Shown here: piece by piece, positions 9,601 through 21,600 of the stretch
Layout of the letters: every line of letters begins with the position of its first letter
How positions within the stretch are numbered: position 1 is the first letter of the stretch
Source: an uncultured Bacteroidales bacterium
GTDB taxonomy: Bacteria; Bacteroidota; Bacteroidia; Bacteroidales; Bacteroidaceae
NCBI GenBank assembly: GCA_937898885.1
Contig: CALDKD010000090.1
Location: forward strand, 1-64,000
Length of the DNA: 64,000 bases
Direction: 5' to 3'
The notes under the pieces: generated by a model
What the model was told of the DNA's origin: nothing
What the model saw: the letters and a program-made list of their open reading frames with translations, nothing else
The model's database searches: none
Position numbers and translations under genes: made by a program

Positions 9601-12600
9601 ATCCTCCGGTAGGAGTCCTCACGCTCCGCCGGAGTGAGCGAGAAGCGTCCGTCGGTACCGGCGTCCTCAGCGTCAAGCAGCGCCCCGTAAGCGTCCATCG
9701 CCTTGTGTGCGGCATAGATGCGCATATCCTCCGGGACATCCGCAGCCATCACGTCCTCAACAAGCGTGCTCACGCGCTCAGCCGGCGTCATCGCCACACG
9801 GCGCGCCACGGCCCGGGCCTCCACCTCACCCGCCGTGCGCCTGTAGTCGGTGAACGCCTTCTGCGCGCTTTCCAGCCAGTCCGTCATCTCATCCACTCCC
9901 CTGAAGCCGAGGTCGCGGGCGGCATTCGCAAGCTCCCGCGCATATCTCTCCCTGTAGGTACCGCCATCCGGCATCCTGCCGTCCAGCTTGTCGGACAGGG
10001 TCTTTCCGCTCAGGACATCGCCGTCGGTCATCCTCACGCCACCCTGCGTGGCGAGCCAGACCATATCATTGATAAACCTCACCCTCCTGCCGTCAAAGCC
10101 CATCATATACCTGCCCGGGGTGGCTCCTGTGGGAAATCCCTCACGGTGCTGTATGAAATGCTGCAACTCGTGGGCAAGGGCGGCGCGCAGCTCTCCGGTA
10201 TCGCCGACAACGATGTCAATGCGATTCTCGCCATCGTTGTACGTACCTCTGGTCTCTGACTCCCGGCGCAGCGTGACATTGATGGCCACATCCCGCTTCG
10301 GGTAATATTTGGCGAAATCCGGATAGTCCGACAGATGCCGCGTCACCGAGTCTCCGTCATTCCTGAGCCCCCTCTCGATGTCCGACGTCTCGATATCGGG
10401 TATCTCGTACCTCCAGAGCCCGTCCTTGCCGTGCTCCCATCCCGTCACAATCTTGATGCGGTCCGCGGCGTATCCCCGCTCCTCAGCCGCCCTGGCAGTC
10501 TCCAGCGACGCTAGCATGTCCTCGCCCTCCGCCAGTCTCGCGTCCAGCGCGTTGTGCGCCGCCCGCACGCCCACCAGCGAGAAGCGTCCGTTAAGCTCCT
10601 CCACCTGCGCGTCGGCGAGCTCCGGTCGCTCCGCGTCACTGACAACTCTCTGATATACAGGATTGCTCTCCATCAGTCCCTCGTTGGCCGCGCTGGTGTA
10701 CTCGTAGTACGGGAAGTTCTTTACCTCGCTGTTGATGTTGACTGCATCCAAGAGCCTCACGCTATATACCTCGGTTTGCCGCGCCACCTTTCCGGCATTC
10801 CTCACGTCAAGGTTGTTTCCGTAAAGAAGAGCCGCTACACCTCCCATTCTTATAGTAAGGTCGCTTACCTCCTTTGCTATGGCCTCTGCGTTTCCTTCTA
10901 TGGAGTTGTACGGAAGATACACGTTGCCGAACACCTCCGCGCTTGAGCCTAAAATAAGCGCGCCTATCTTCTCCCTCACGCCAAGCCTTTCCGTCATGAC
11001 GAACGAGGCGACATTGTCAGCGCCGTTGATTCTCGTTGTCGGGTTGTTCTTTATGTACTCCTGCTTGTCGAAGGAATACACCTTTACTTTCCTATCCTTC
11101 CCTGTACCATCAGGCATCTGCTCCTCATACTCGCCGCTCCCGGAGTCAAACATTCCGAACTCACCCTTGAAGGAGTCTATTATCATGCCTGGCTCAACCT
11201 TGCTGCCGAAAGCATCCCGGAATTTCTTCAGCATATTCCTGTCGGCGAACGAGGGCCTGAGGTTGCCGCTCGGATGGTTATGCACCATATATATGGAATC
11301 TGGATTTATCTCGTTGACGGCAGGGACAATGACTCTCAAATCCATTGTAGTCTCCGCGAAACCGCCTATAGACATGTGGATGACAGTGGGCATACCGTCC
11401 TTGACGAGTACAGCGAAGGCGTGCTCCACGGCTGAGTCCTGCAGCGTCTTGAAGATATACGCCACATCCTCGTAGCTGGATATCCTGTTTCTTCTGGATG
11501 TGAGGCTGTAGCGCTTGTTCTCGGTGTATTTGCGCTCAACGGAGCAGAACTCTCCCGGCTTCAGGCTTCTCAGCCCGAAGTCAACCGGTGACTTTCTACC
11601 GGAATCTCCTTTCCTTCGTACACCATCGGATCCGGTGACAGCATCATCGGCTTCGCCTCCGGAATCTCGTACGGCCTCGGTTTTGGCTTCTTGCAGCAAC
11701 GGCTCATAGCTTACTACACTATTATCCTTGCAAATATAGGTATTTTCTTCCGATTTGCCAGATCTTTTTCTGAACATCGGCTGTCCCTCCATCACGGACT
11801 CCCTCATCTCGGGAGTGACGTCAACGGAGTGCCATCCTTCCTCGTTCTGCAGACCCGGCAGGCTGAGGTCCTGAACCTTGACGCCCCATTTCTTGCCGTA
11901 CTTGTTCATGAAGGCAGGGAGAATCTGGTCGTAGAAGCCCTTCATACCTTCGCCACCGATACGCTTTCCTCCAAGTTCAAGGGTATCGTTTTCCCGCATA
12001 TCTACCATACGTGCAGCAAGTTCCTTGCCAACAACATCTGATAGCGGGGCACCTTTTGATACACCCCAAAGCGTAGAGCCTGTAACCTTGTAGTCGCTGT
12101 CAACAGATATTGTAACCTGACCCTCAGAACCACCGAATAAGGTGAAGTCGTTTCCTACTCTGCGGATGGCGTCAAATACATTGCCAATATTGTACCTGTC
12201 AGCCTGCATCTCACCATTGGTCCATGCTATCTTGTCGTAGCCTTCCTCGGCAGCCAGACGGAGCATGCGCTTCATGGCCAGCTCGTGCCAGTTCTTGCGG
12301 AATGGAGCGTCAGGAACGCCAGGAACGCCCTGGAACGCTATGATATTGGGTAATCGTCTAAGTACTGCTTCTTCATTCGTCTCAGACAATGTCATAATAT
12401 CTCCGGTCCCTGCCCAGTATTCACCATCTTCCGTAAACATGGTGCCAATCTTTGTTCCATCTTCGTTGAAGATATCAGCAGTGCTCCATTTTTTAGTTTC
12501 ATCGAGTTTGTATTCACCTACATACGGATTGGTTACTTTGAGGAAATATCCGTTCTCACGTCCTTCCTGATGGCGCTTACTCTGGATCTCGTCAATGACA

Positions 12601-15600
12601 AGGACGCGCTGACGGGTATAATCAATAATACGTCTTTCCGCTTCCTCCTGAATCATACATAGCCTGTTCCACTCATTGTTCTCCTCATCTGTCATTGAGA
12701 GAACAAACTTCTCGAAACTATCATCAGAGCCGTCATTGGGTATTCCGTACTTATCATATATACTGTCCTCGTAGCGTTTTACGGCTTTCTTGGCATCCTC
12801 GCGTTTTTGTATTTGAGCGTCGTCGACCCTGGAATCCTCCGGCAGGAAGGCATCAGTATCTCCAAACCTTATCCAAGCTACCGCACGGCCCTCTCCGGCA
12901 TCGCCGAAGTGAAGCTCATCCTCCTCGTTATATGGCTCTATGGTCGGAACAGTGAGCGCGATCTCGCGCTTGTTGTCAAGCCCCTCGGTGGTATAGTTGA
13001 GGCGTGTGGAGTATGTCGTTTTTGCTCCATCGTTGAACAGCTCATCGTAGGTGCGCTGGTTCTTTATGCGGATGCTGCCGTCATACCATATGTCAACGGC
13101 ATCGCCGAACCTCTCGCCGTAACGTTCTGCAAGTGCTTTCTGTACCTGCTCCGCCTTGTCATAGTTGCTGCCGCCGGCCTTTCTCCATTCGTCAAGAACC
13201 ACAGCATCAAGCTCCACGCCTCCTTCCGGATATTCCGCGTATCTCACTTCCTCCACCTTGACGGCATTATCGGCGATGTACCGCTCAATCTCAGCCTTGC
13301 TGACAGACTTGTCACGCAGTGCGAGCGTGGCCTGAGCCATCTGCAGCCTGAGCCAGTCAGACAGTCCGAGCCACTTGTCCTCCTCGGCTTTCAGGCCTCC
13401 GTTCTTCTGCATCATGGCCAGCCACTGTTCGGCGGTAGCCTTATCCTGCCTGATACCCTCAAGAGCCTTGGCGGCGTTGCTGTAGAACGGGTCGGCGGAC
13501 TTTATGGCTTTCGAGAAACGGATATCATCATTGCCCTCTTGGAATCTCTGCGACAGCGGAATTACGTTGCCGTCGTCGTCATAGGTGACAGGGTCGGCGG
13601 ACTTGATCTGGCCAGGGTTCTTTACAAAGTAGTCCGTATGTGGTGCAAGGACAATTTTTTTAAGTTCCTCGTCATTTGGCACATCATAATAGTCGACCAC
13701 ATTAGTAGCAATCCCACCGTCATACTCATCCGATTCCGTTATCTGCCTTGAGAAGGTATTGGTATTCTCCTCCTCTTTTGGAGTATCCATTTTCTCAAAG
13801 ACATACATATAATGCCTTTGCTCCTCCTGCTTTTCCTTGTCATTTGGATAATTCTCATCAAGGATCTTTTGAAGTGCGGTTTCAGCCTCTTCCCTTGACG
13901 AGTATGTCTCATCATACATAGGAACTATTTGAAACTTTCCTGTATGGTTTTTCATTCCATTCCAAGCAGAACCTTTATAGTCCTTACGTTTAGGATTGAC
14001 TACATTGAGGAACACGCTGAAAACATTATCCGGATTCTCGCCAGCATAATTCTCTGCTATCTCTTTCGTGTCGGAGAACATAAACGTGGTTGTCCCATAA
14101 TCATAATCCTTGCGTTTCTTGGAATGGTCGAATATGGTGAAACCATCGTTTTGTGTTCCATGATAAACAACCAGAGGCTCGCCATTCTCATCCACAACTT
14201 TTGAGAAGTCGATGAGTTTTCTGTCTTCGTTGTAGGATTTGTCAATTCCATTAAGTAGCTTTGCAAGTGAAATCGAGTTATTGGAATTGCGGGATGCTGC
14301 TACGGCTTCATCACTTTGACCAGCCAGTAGCTCGATTTTTGTCGCTTCATAACTATAGGCTTTCGTCGTACTTATGCCGGTATTTTCCTTGAGAGTTATC
14401 TTAACGCGATACGTCTTTCCCTCAATAGATGCTGCACCAAACAGACGATGAATGGTTATTCCGTCATTTATTCCATTCTCTACTTTTCTTACTCCGTCAA
14501 CCTTCCTGTAATCAGGATGCTGTTCAACATCGATACTTTCCCTAAGAAGATTAGGAATCTGTTTCAAAACAGCGTAATGGATATCCCTGGACTCACTCTT
14601 TGACACGGCATCGTTAGAGACGAATTTATTTATAGTCTGCGTATTAATCGTTATTTCACCTTTTCCGCCTGTCTCATTGTTTGAATAAGTTCTGAGAATA
14701 TTCTCTTTTGCCCATTGTGTCGCATCTTTAAGGCTGGTAAATCCATGGTTTATAGAAGCAGGTACCACTTGTGTCACTTTGGCTGCCAACTCCCAATCTC
14801 CGAACCATTTCTTGAAAGCCTCAGTCCGCACCAGCAGCCATCGGCGCTCATCCAGTTTGGTGGGCTGTCCGTTCGGCGCCTTCATGAACGTGCCGTCGGC
14901 CACAGCGGCGTCCTTGATAGACCGCATCTCTTCATCAACGGCATCAATATCCTGCTGTCTCTGTCTGTCCTTACTGAACAGCACTACCCCACCATCCTCA
15001 TCGGTCCTCTCCTGTATGGTGCTGAATACATTCTCAAATGCCTCGTGTATCGCATCGGCCTCACCTGCCAGCGGATATGGGTAGCATTCACCCTTCCCGT
15101 TCCATTCCGCGGCTCCGGTGAAATGCGACAGGAAGTCATTCACCTGAGAGCGCTCCATCAGCTTCTGCGTGATATAGTCCTGGAATGCCCTTGCGGCAAG
15201 CTCGGTCTCTGTGGAGTAGTACCTCTTGTTCAGATAGTCATCGAGATTCTTTGAGCGGTTGGCGTAATCCGTTCCATTGATGGCGCTCATCAGCCCCTCT
15301 ATCGCCTTGCGGACCTCCCCACGTGTCTTCGTGTCGTATGACGCGGCGGTAGATGGCTTGGTCTTGTCTCCGAAATAGAAGTCAACGGCGTGCCACCACT
15401 CATGAGCCAGAGCTCCCCAGCCGTTGTTCTTTGTCAGGTTGATAACGTTCTTCCCAGGCTCATAGTGAGCCTTGGCGCCGGATCCGCCGCGCGCGCCGAT
15501 GGCAAGGGCGAGCTTGCCGTTGATTGACATAGCCCTTGGAGACAGCCCGAGGATACCGGCCATATCCATAAGCGCGTCAAACACCTCGTTGATGTACCTC

Positions 15601-18600
15601 TGTCTCTCCTTCTGTGAGACATAGTTGCCGAACTCAATGCCACGGAACCCGAAAGTGCCCATGAGCGTATCCGCCGACACATCCTTGCCGTTCCTGTGTT
15701 CAAGCCCGACGCGGGGGCGCAGCTTGCCTATGTTCATCTCAGGTTTCCAGCCCTTGCGCTCCTCCTGCTCCTGCAGGTAGTTGTCCAGTATCCGCTGCGC
15801 TGCCTGCTGCAGCTCGTCACGGTGCTCTTCCAGGTATTTATTCGCGCGGGACAGCGATGAATAGTCACCCGGCTTCTCAGGAGCGAACTCGACGGATGTC
15901 ACGGGGACATACCTGTCGCCCGTCTTCGTCTCGATGCGATAGACATTCACCAGCTCGCCATTCACCGACTCCCTGTATCTGACGACCTCGATGCCTGCAA
16001 TCTTCCTGGCCGCCTTGCTCCTGTCCTTCTGCTCCTCGGCCTTTCTTGCCGCGAGAGCCTGCAGCTCCTCGTTGTGCTCCTCAATGTATTTATGCGTGAA
16101 CTCGGAACCTTCCGGTGTAAGCGCGACTACATTATTACCGATTTTCACTCCAATATAGTACGAGTTTCTCACTCCCGGCTTGTAGTACACTCCGAGTTTG
16201 TACGGATGAGACTTGTCGTAATCAACGGATTTGGCTACCCTCTTGATGAACGCATCAACAGCCTTGTCTTTCTCATCCTCTGAGAACACCTCCCGGGATG
16301 AGCCTCCGACCCTTACCACATATCTTGCCGGGAACGGCTTCCCGTCCCTGTAGTACTGGTATGAGGACACATTCTGTCCGCGTGCCCTCGCGGCCGCGAG
16401 CTCCCCGCTGTTCATGACTATGTCCACGTCGCTGTCAGACATGTCAATCTCAAACAACGGCTCTCCCATAGCGTCATACAGTTTTCCGAACAGCTTGATA
16501 TTGAAAGAGTAGTACAGCTTGCCGTAATCGGTGAACTCCCATCCGTTGCCGGTGTAGTCCACCGACGTGTCTCCCAGAAGGAAGCCCTTCGCGTAGTTGG
16601 CTATGAAACGCGCGGCGTTCAACGCCCTTGTCTCGCCGTTTCTCTTCTTCTGGCTCTTGAACTCCTTCCTGGCATGGTCGGTGACGAACTTCAAGCCTGC
16701 GGCAATTCTCGGGTCAAGGCCTCTGTCTATGAGCCTCTTGAAGTCAAACTTCGGGAATATCTTCGCGAATGTCTCTCCGTTGACGTTGATCTTATCGGCA
16801 ACCTCGCGCACCAGGTCTTTCTTGGCTCCTCCGATTTTCTCTCCCACATCAGATATCTTCTCTTTCGGAGTCGTCTGCCCAGGTGCCACAGCCTCGCTTG
16901 CGTCAGAGACAGACATCTCCTTGCCGATATTTGCCATGTCGCTGTACTTCCCACGTACCTTCTTGTCAGTCTCGGCACGTTTGCTCTGAGCCTCACGCTC
17001 CGCCCTGCCTTGCTTGACAAGGTTATTGTATGATGCCAGGAGAAGAGTTGACAGGTCCTCCTCGCTGATGTCACTCATCAGGCCGAGCTCCGCGAGCACT
17101 CGTTTCACCTCCGCCACAAACTTCTGCCAGATATTCTGATTCTCCGGCGTCATGTTCTCAGCTATGCTGGCTATGTACTCATCGGCCGCAGCCCTCTGCA
17201 GAGTCTTTTCGTCACCGTTTATATAACTGACGTAGTCCAGCCATTTGTCGCGCTGCGCCTTGTCCATCATATCCCAGACGGTGTCGCACAGCTTGTCGTA
17301 CTTCCCGTCACCGAGAAGCAGGCGAAGTCCCTTGTGCGACACCACCTCGTGCAGGAAGGTGGTGTCCACCTCGCGCATCGGATCCCGCGTCGCAGCCAGA
17401 TTGGGGAGGTACAGACAGACCTCGCCGGTTTTGGTGTTGAACCATCCTGCAGCCTGCTCTCTCAGAACCGCCTTCCTGATTGTCTGGTTTGTGAGGCCTG
17501 ACTCGTCAAAGAGCATTTTGACCTTGACTCCTGTCCTGCTCTCCCAGTCTCTCGCGCGCTGGATGACCGGCGCGTAGTTACTCTCTCCGGTTCCCGAAGA
17601 CTGAGTTTCGTTGTTCTCCTTGCGGATTTTCTCCAGCTCATCAAGGAACGGAACGACAGCCTCGTCCTTAGCCCTCAGTATTCCTCCAAGAATGGCTGGA
17701 CAGTCATCAACATTGAACTGATCCTTGACAAGGCTTCTGGCTGTCGATGCGGCGTTGTCCTTTGTGATGATGTCAGGATACCCATCCTCAACCCCGGCCG
17801 GAACATTCTCTCCGTACTTGTCGTATATGTAAGCTCTCTGAGCGACCGCGCTTGGATTGACAGCATCATCAACCCTTTCCAAATATTCCTGCAGAGTCTC
17901 AACCCTGCCGTCTGTAAGCTTGACAGAACGCTCATTGTCCTCCTCAAGCCATCTCTCAACATCAGCATCAGCTGGCCTGTCAATATCTTTCAATGGTTCT
18001 TCTTGTGATGGCTTTCCTTCGTCAGCGCTTTCTCTCTGCATCTGCTCATAGCGTCTTAGCGACTGTCTCAGCAGCGTGCCAATCTCCTGCAGCGAGAGAG
18101 GCTTCCCGTCCGCGTCCTCAGACACATCGTCAAGACCGAACGCCTTGCGCAGCAGCTCCACGAACCTCCGCCACAATGTCTGTCTCTGACGCGCGGCATC
18201 AGACTCCTCACCCATGGCCAGAGCGCGCTCAGAGGTATCCATACGCTCCGCGATGTGCGCTATGTACTCATCCGCGATGGCCCTGCGGCCTCTTTCGGTA
18301 TCAACATCATAGCCTCTCACGCCTCTGTATGTCGCGACAAGGCCCTGCAGGTCCTCCTGCGGGATGAGCGGGAACAGCTCGTCAAGCAGCGCGTTGTAAC
18401 GCTCCTCACCCAGCATCTCCCTCACGCCCTTGTGAGCCACTACCTCGTGCATGACCTTGGCATCGACAAGCCTCGGGTTACTCACAAGCGCGAGGTTCAG
18501 GTACACCTTACCCGACACAGGCTCATAGAAGGCATACCAGCCCTTACCCTGTCTCTCAGCCGCCTGGATCTGTGTACGCGCGGCCTCCTCCGTTATGTCG

Positions 18601-21600
18601 GCATAGCTGCCGACACCGACAACAGGCGCCCCAAGCCTCTCCCGCCAGTACGCGATGCGCCTCGTCACAGGGGCGTCAGTGTTTTCCACCAGCCTTCTCA
18701 CACCGGCATACTCCGCGAACGGCTTTGTCTTGCGATGAGAGGACTTAATCCACTTTCTAAACTCATCCTTGCTCACAGGCGTGATGCCGCCAAGGCCCTG
18801 CCATCCCTCGCTGTAGTTTGACAGGTACGCCGCGCGCGCCTCCTCCTCGGAAGCGAAGCCGTACATGACCTTGTGCTCGTCAAACTCGCCGGTATTCGGG
18901 TTCACCTGGTCCACCACATACACGTTTCCTTGTTCGGGAATGTCCGACAGGAACACGTCGATATGGTCACCGTCCACGCCCTCCGTGCCGCGGATATAGC
19001 CGTAGTCGTTGCGCATCTCGGTCTGCCACTCCCTGCCGCTCTCGTCCCTGCCTCTCCTCACGGAACCTCTGGGGTTCTCCAGCGTGATGTCATAACCGTC
19101 AATGCTGACGTGGCCCATCCTGTAGTTGCCAGCCTTCTTCTGCGCCTCTGTCGGCTCTGTGTCAACCTGCTCCCTGGCAGCCTGCACCGCCGCGGACACC
19201 TCACTCTCCTTACTGTAACCTGCATTTCTGTTGACGAATTGCTCTATCGTGCCGGACTTGCCCCTCGTGATGGGGTTTATGTCAAGCCTGACGCCGTTTA
19301 TGTTAAACTCCTCGCCGTTGAGAAGATTGAACAGGGAATCCTCCGGGTAGTCACCCTTATACTCGACAAGCAGGTCAAGGTCGCTGTCGGTACGCGGCGA
19401 GCCGTCGATGCGGGACCCGATGAGCCTGACTCCGACAATCTCGGCGTCAATGCCGTTGTCACTGAGCGTCATCTCAATGTCGTCACGGAACTGACGCTCC
19501 AGGTCTGCAATGTTGTACAGCTGACCGTTAAGTTCAACGTCCTCTGCTGATTCTTCCTGCTGATTGCTTGCAGATTCGGAAGATTGTGTATCTTTGCCAT
19601 TGAAAGTGTCTGACACGTTACCGTTGGGAGCCGTTGAATTATCGGCATTGGTATCGGCTCGCAAAGTGTTGTCAGGAACCGATTCCTTATCCTGCTGGGC
19701 GGATGCAGGCTGAACACTTTTATAATTCTTCCCGTATCTTTCACTGAACACTCCACCGCTGTTCACATTCCAGTAGCTTCCATCAGAAGACAGCTCGATA
19801 TACAGAGTGTTATTGTGTCCGTCCCTTACCTGAATAAGGTATGTACCATTTCCTGTCTTGCTTTCTTTTCCGATAAGAATTCTGTTGGGGTCGTAGTTTT
19901 TCCCAACGTATTCAACGAATTCCTCAACGGTCCTGAATCCCGCCTTTCTTATTTCATCACCGTGCCTCGCTTCGATGTGCAGCAATCCGTATCCGTCTTT
20001 TGTAGATGGATCTGTTATTATTCCATTGCTGAGCTTGATAGGTGCGCTCGGAATCACCAGTCCGGAATTGATATTCCCGAATATCGTAGAGCCGTCGGAT
20101 GACTTGACAAACGGAATGCCGTTTTCATCAACCTCGCTGCTTAGATTGGTGTCTGCTGATTCTTCAGCTGTCACCGGTGAATACTCTTCCTTGGAACTGC
20201 CGGCATTCAATGAACGCGAAAGTTCGGGAACCTGCTTGATTGCATCAGAATAACGCTGGAACACTTCATTATCCCACCTGCCGTTCTTAGCATAGGTGCC
20301 GGCCTCCGCAATGGCGTTATCTACATAGGCAAAACTGTCGCCAAGCCTTGCTCTTGCCTGTTTTCTAAGTTTGGTGTTCCACAGCTTCTGGGCTGCAAGA
20401 ACATTATTGAAAATGACTGTTAGCTCTGCTCCTGCTGCTCCGTCTCTGGATGCGGGCCCAGTCCCTTCCTGTGCAGGAACTCCCGTACCAGCGCCGACGA
20501 TGCCAGCAGCTCCGCGTTCACCAGCTTGCCCTCCTTGCTGAAGAAGCGGGGCTTGTCCCATTTCATCCACAGCCTGTGCTCCCTGCAGTACGCTACCGCC
20601 TGCGCCGCCCTGTCCAGATACTCCTCCTCCGGTATCGACGCCAGGTACGCCCTCACCTCCTTGTCCAATTCTTTGTCCATCTTCCTTCTCGTATTCGTTT
20701 GCTAATGTACTGTATTTTTCCTGAAGTTGCTCAGGTGTCTCGTATATTTGTCTGCGCTGACCCGCCAGCATGGCGTAATACGCCTCCATGTCATCCAGGT
20801 TGTCGAAGTTGTAGCCACGCGCGTACGCGTCGGCCTGTGCCCGCTCCGCATCCCTCATATCCTGCAGTCTCTTGCGCTCGGCATTCTCCGCCATCCTCGT
20901 GATGTCGCTCGGACTCTGCGCTGAGGACAGTATCTCTATCAGCGTGTTTGCCACATCAGTGTCGTCATACAGGCCTTGCTGCTCAGGTGTCATATTCTGC
21001 CATATGTTATGAGCTATGTCGGCAAGAGTGCGTCCTCCGTTCGCCTCAGACCTGTACCAGCCCACCATACGCTTGCGGTCAGCGGCCTTCAGCCCCGTCT
21101 GTCTCTCAAAATCCTCTATGGATATACCGCCGCCCCTGCCGAGGCTGGCGGTCACAATCTCCTCAAGCGTCCTGTCACTGTCTGTCTTGGCGCTCATGGA
21201 TGCGCGTACCTCCTCATCGCTCACCGTCCAGTATGATGCCGAAGTACCGGCGTCAGCCCTCTCGCGCTCCGTCTTGGCGTCGATGGCCCTCTGCCATCTG
21301 TCAACGACGGCCTGAGCCGCCTCCCTCTTCGCCTTTATCGCCCTCAGCTCCTCCAGACGCGCGGCTTTCTCGGTAGCCTTGGGTTTTCGCCCGGAGACCT
21401 TCCTGAGAGCCCTCTGGGCCTCGCGCAGATTATCCGCAAGATAATCGTCATCGCCGTTCTCCGACATCTCGTAAGCGTCTGCTATATCCCGCTCCGTCTG
21501 CTCCTCCGGAGAAAGCGGCTGCGGCTCCTCTACCACATTACCGCCCTCAACGGCATTGCCGGGAGCCGGAGCCTCCATATCCGGCACTTCTTCCTCCCGT

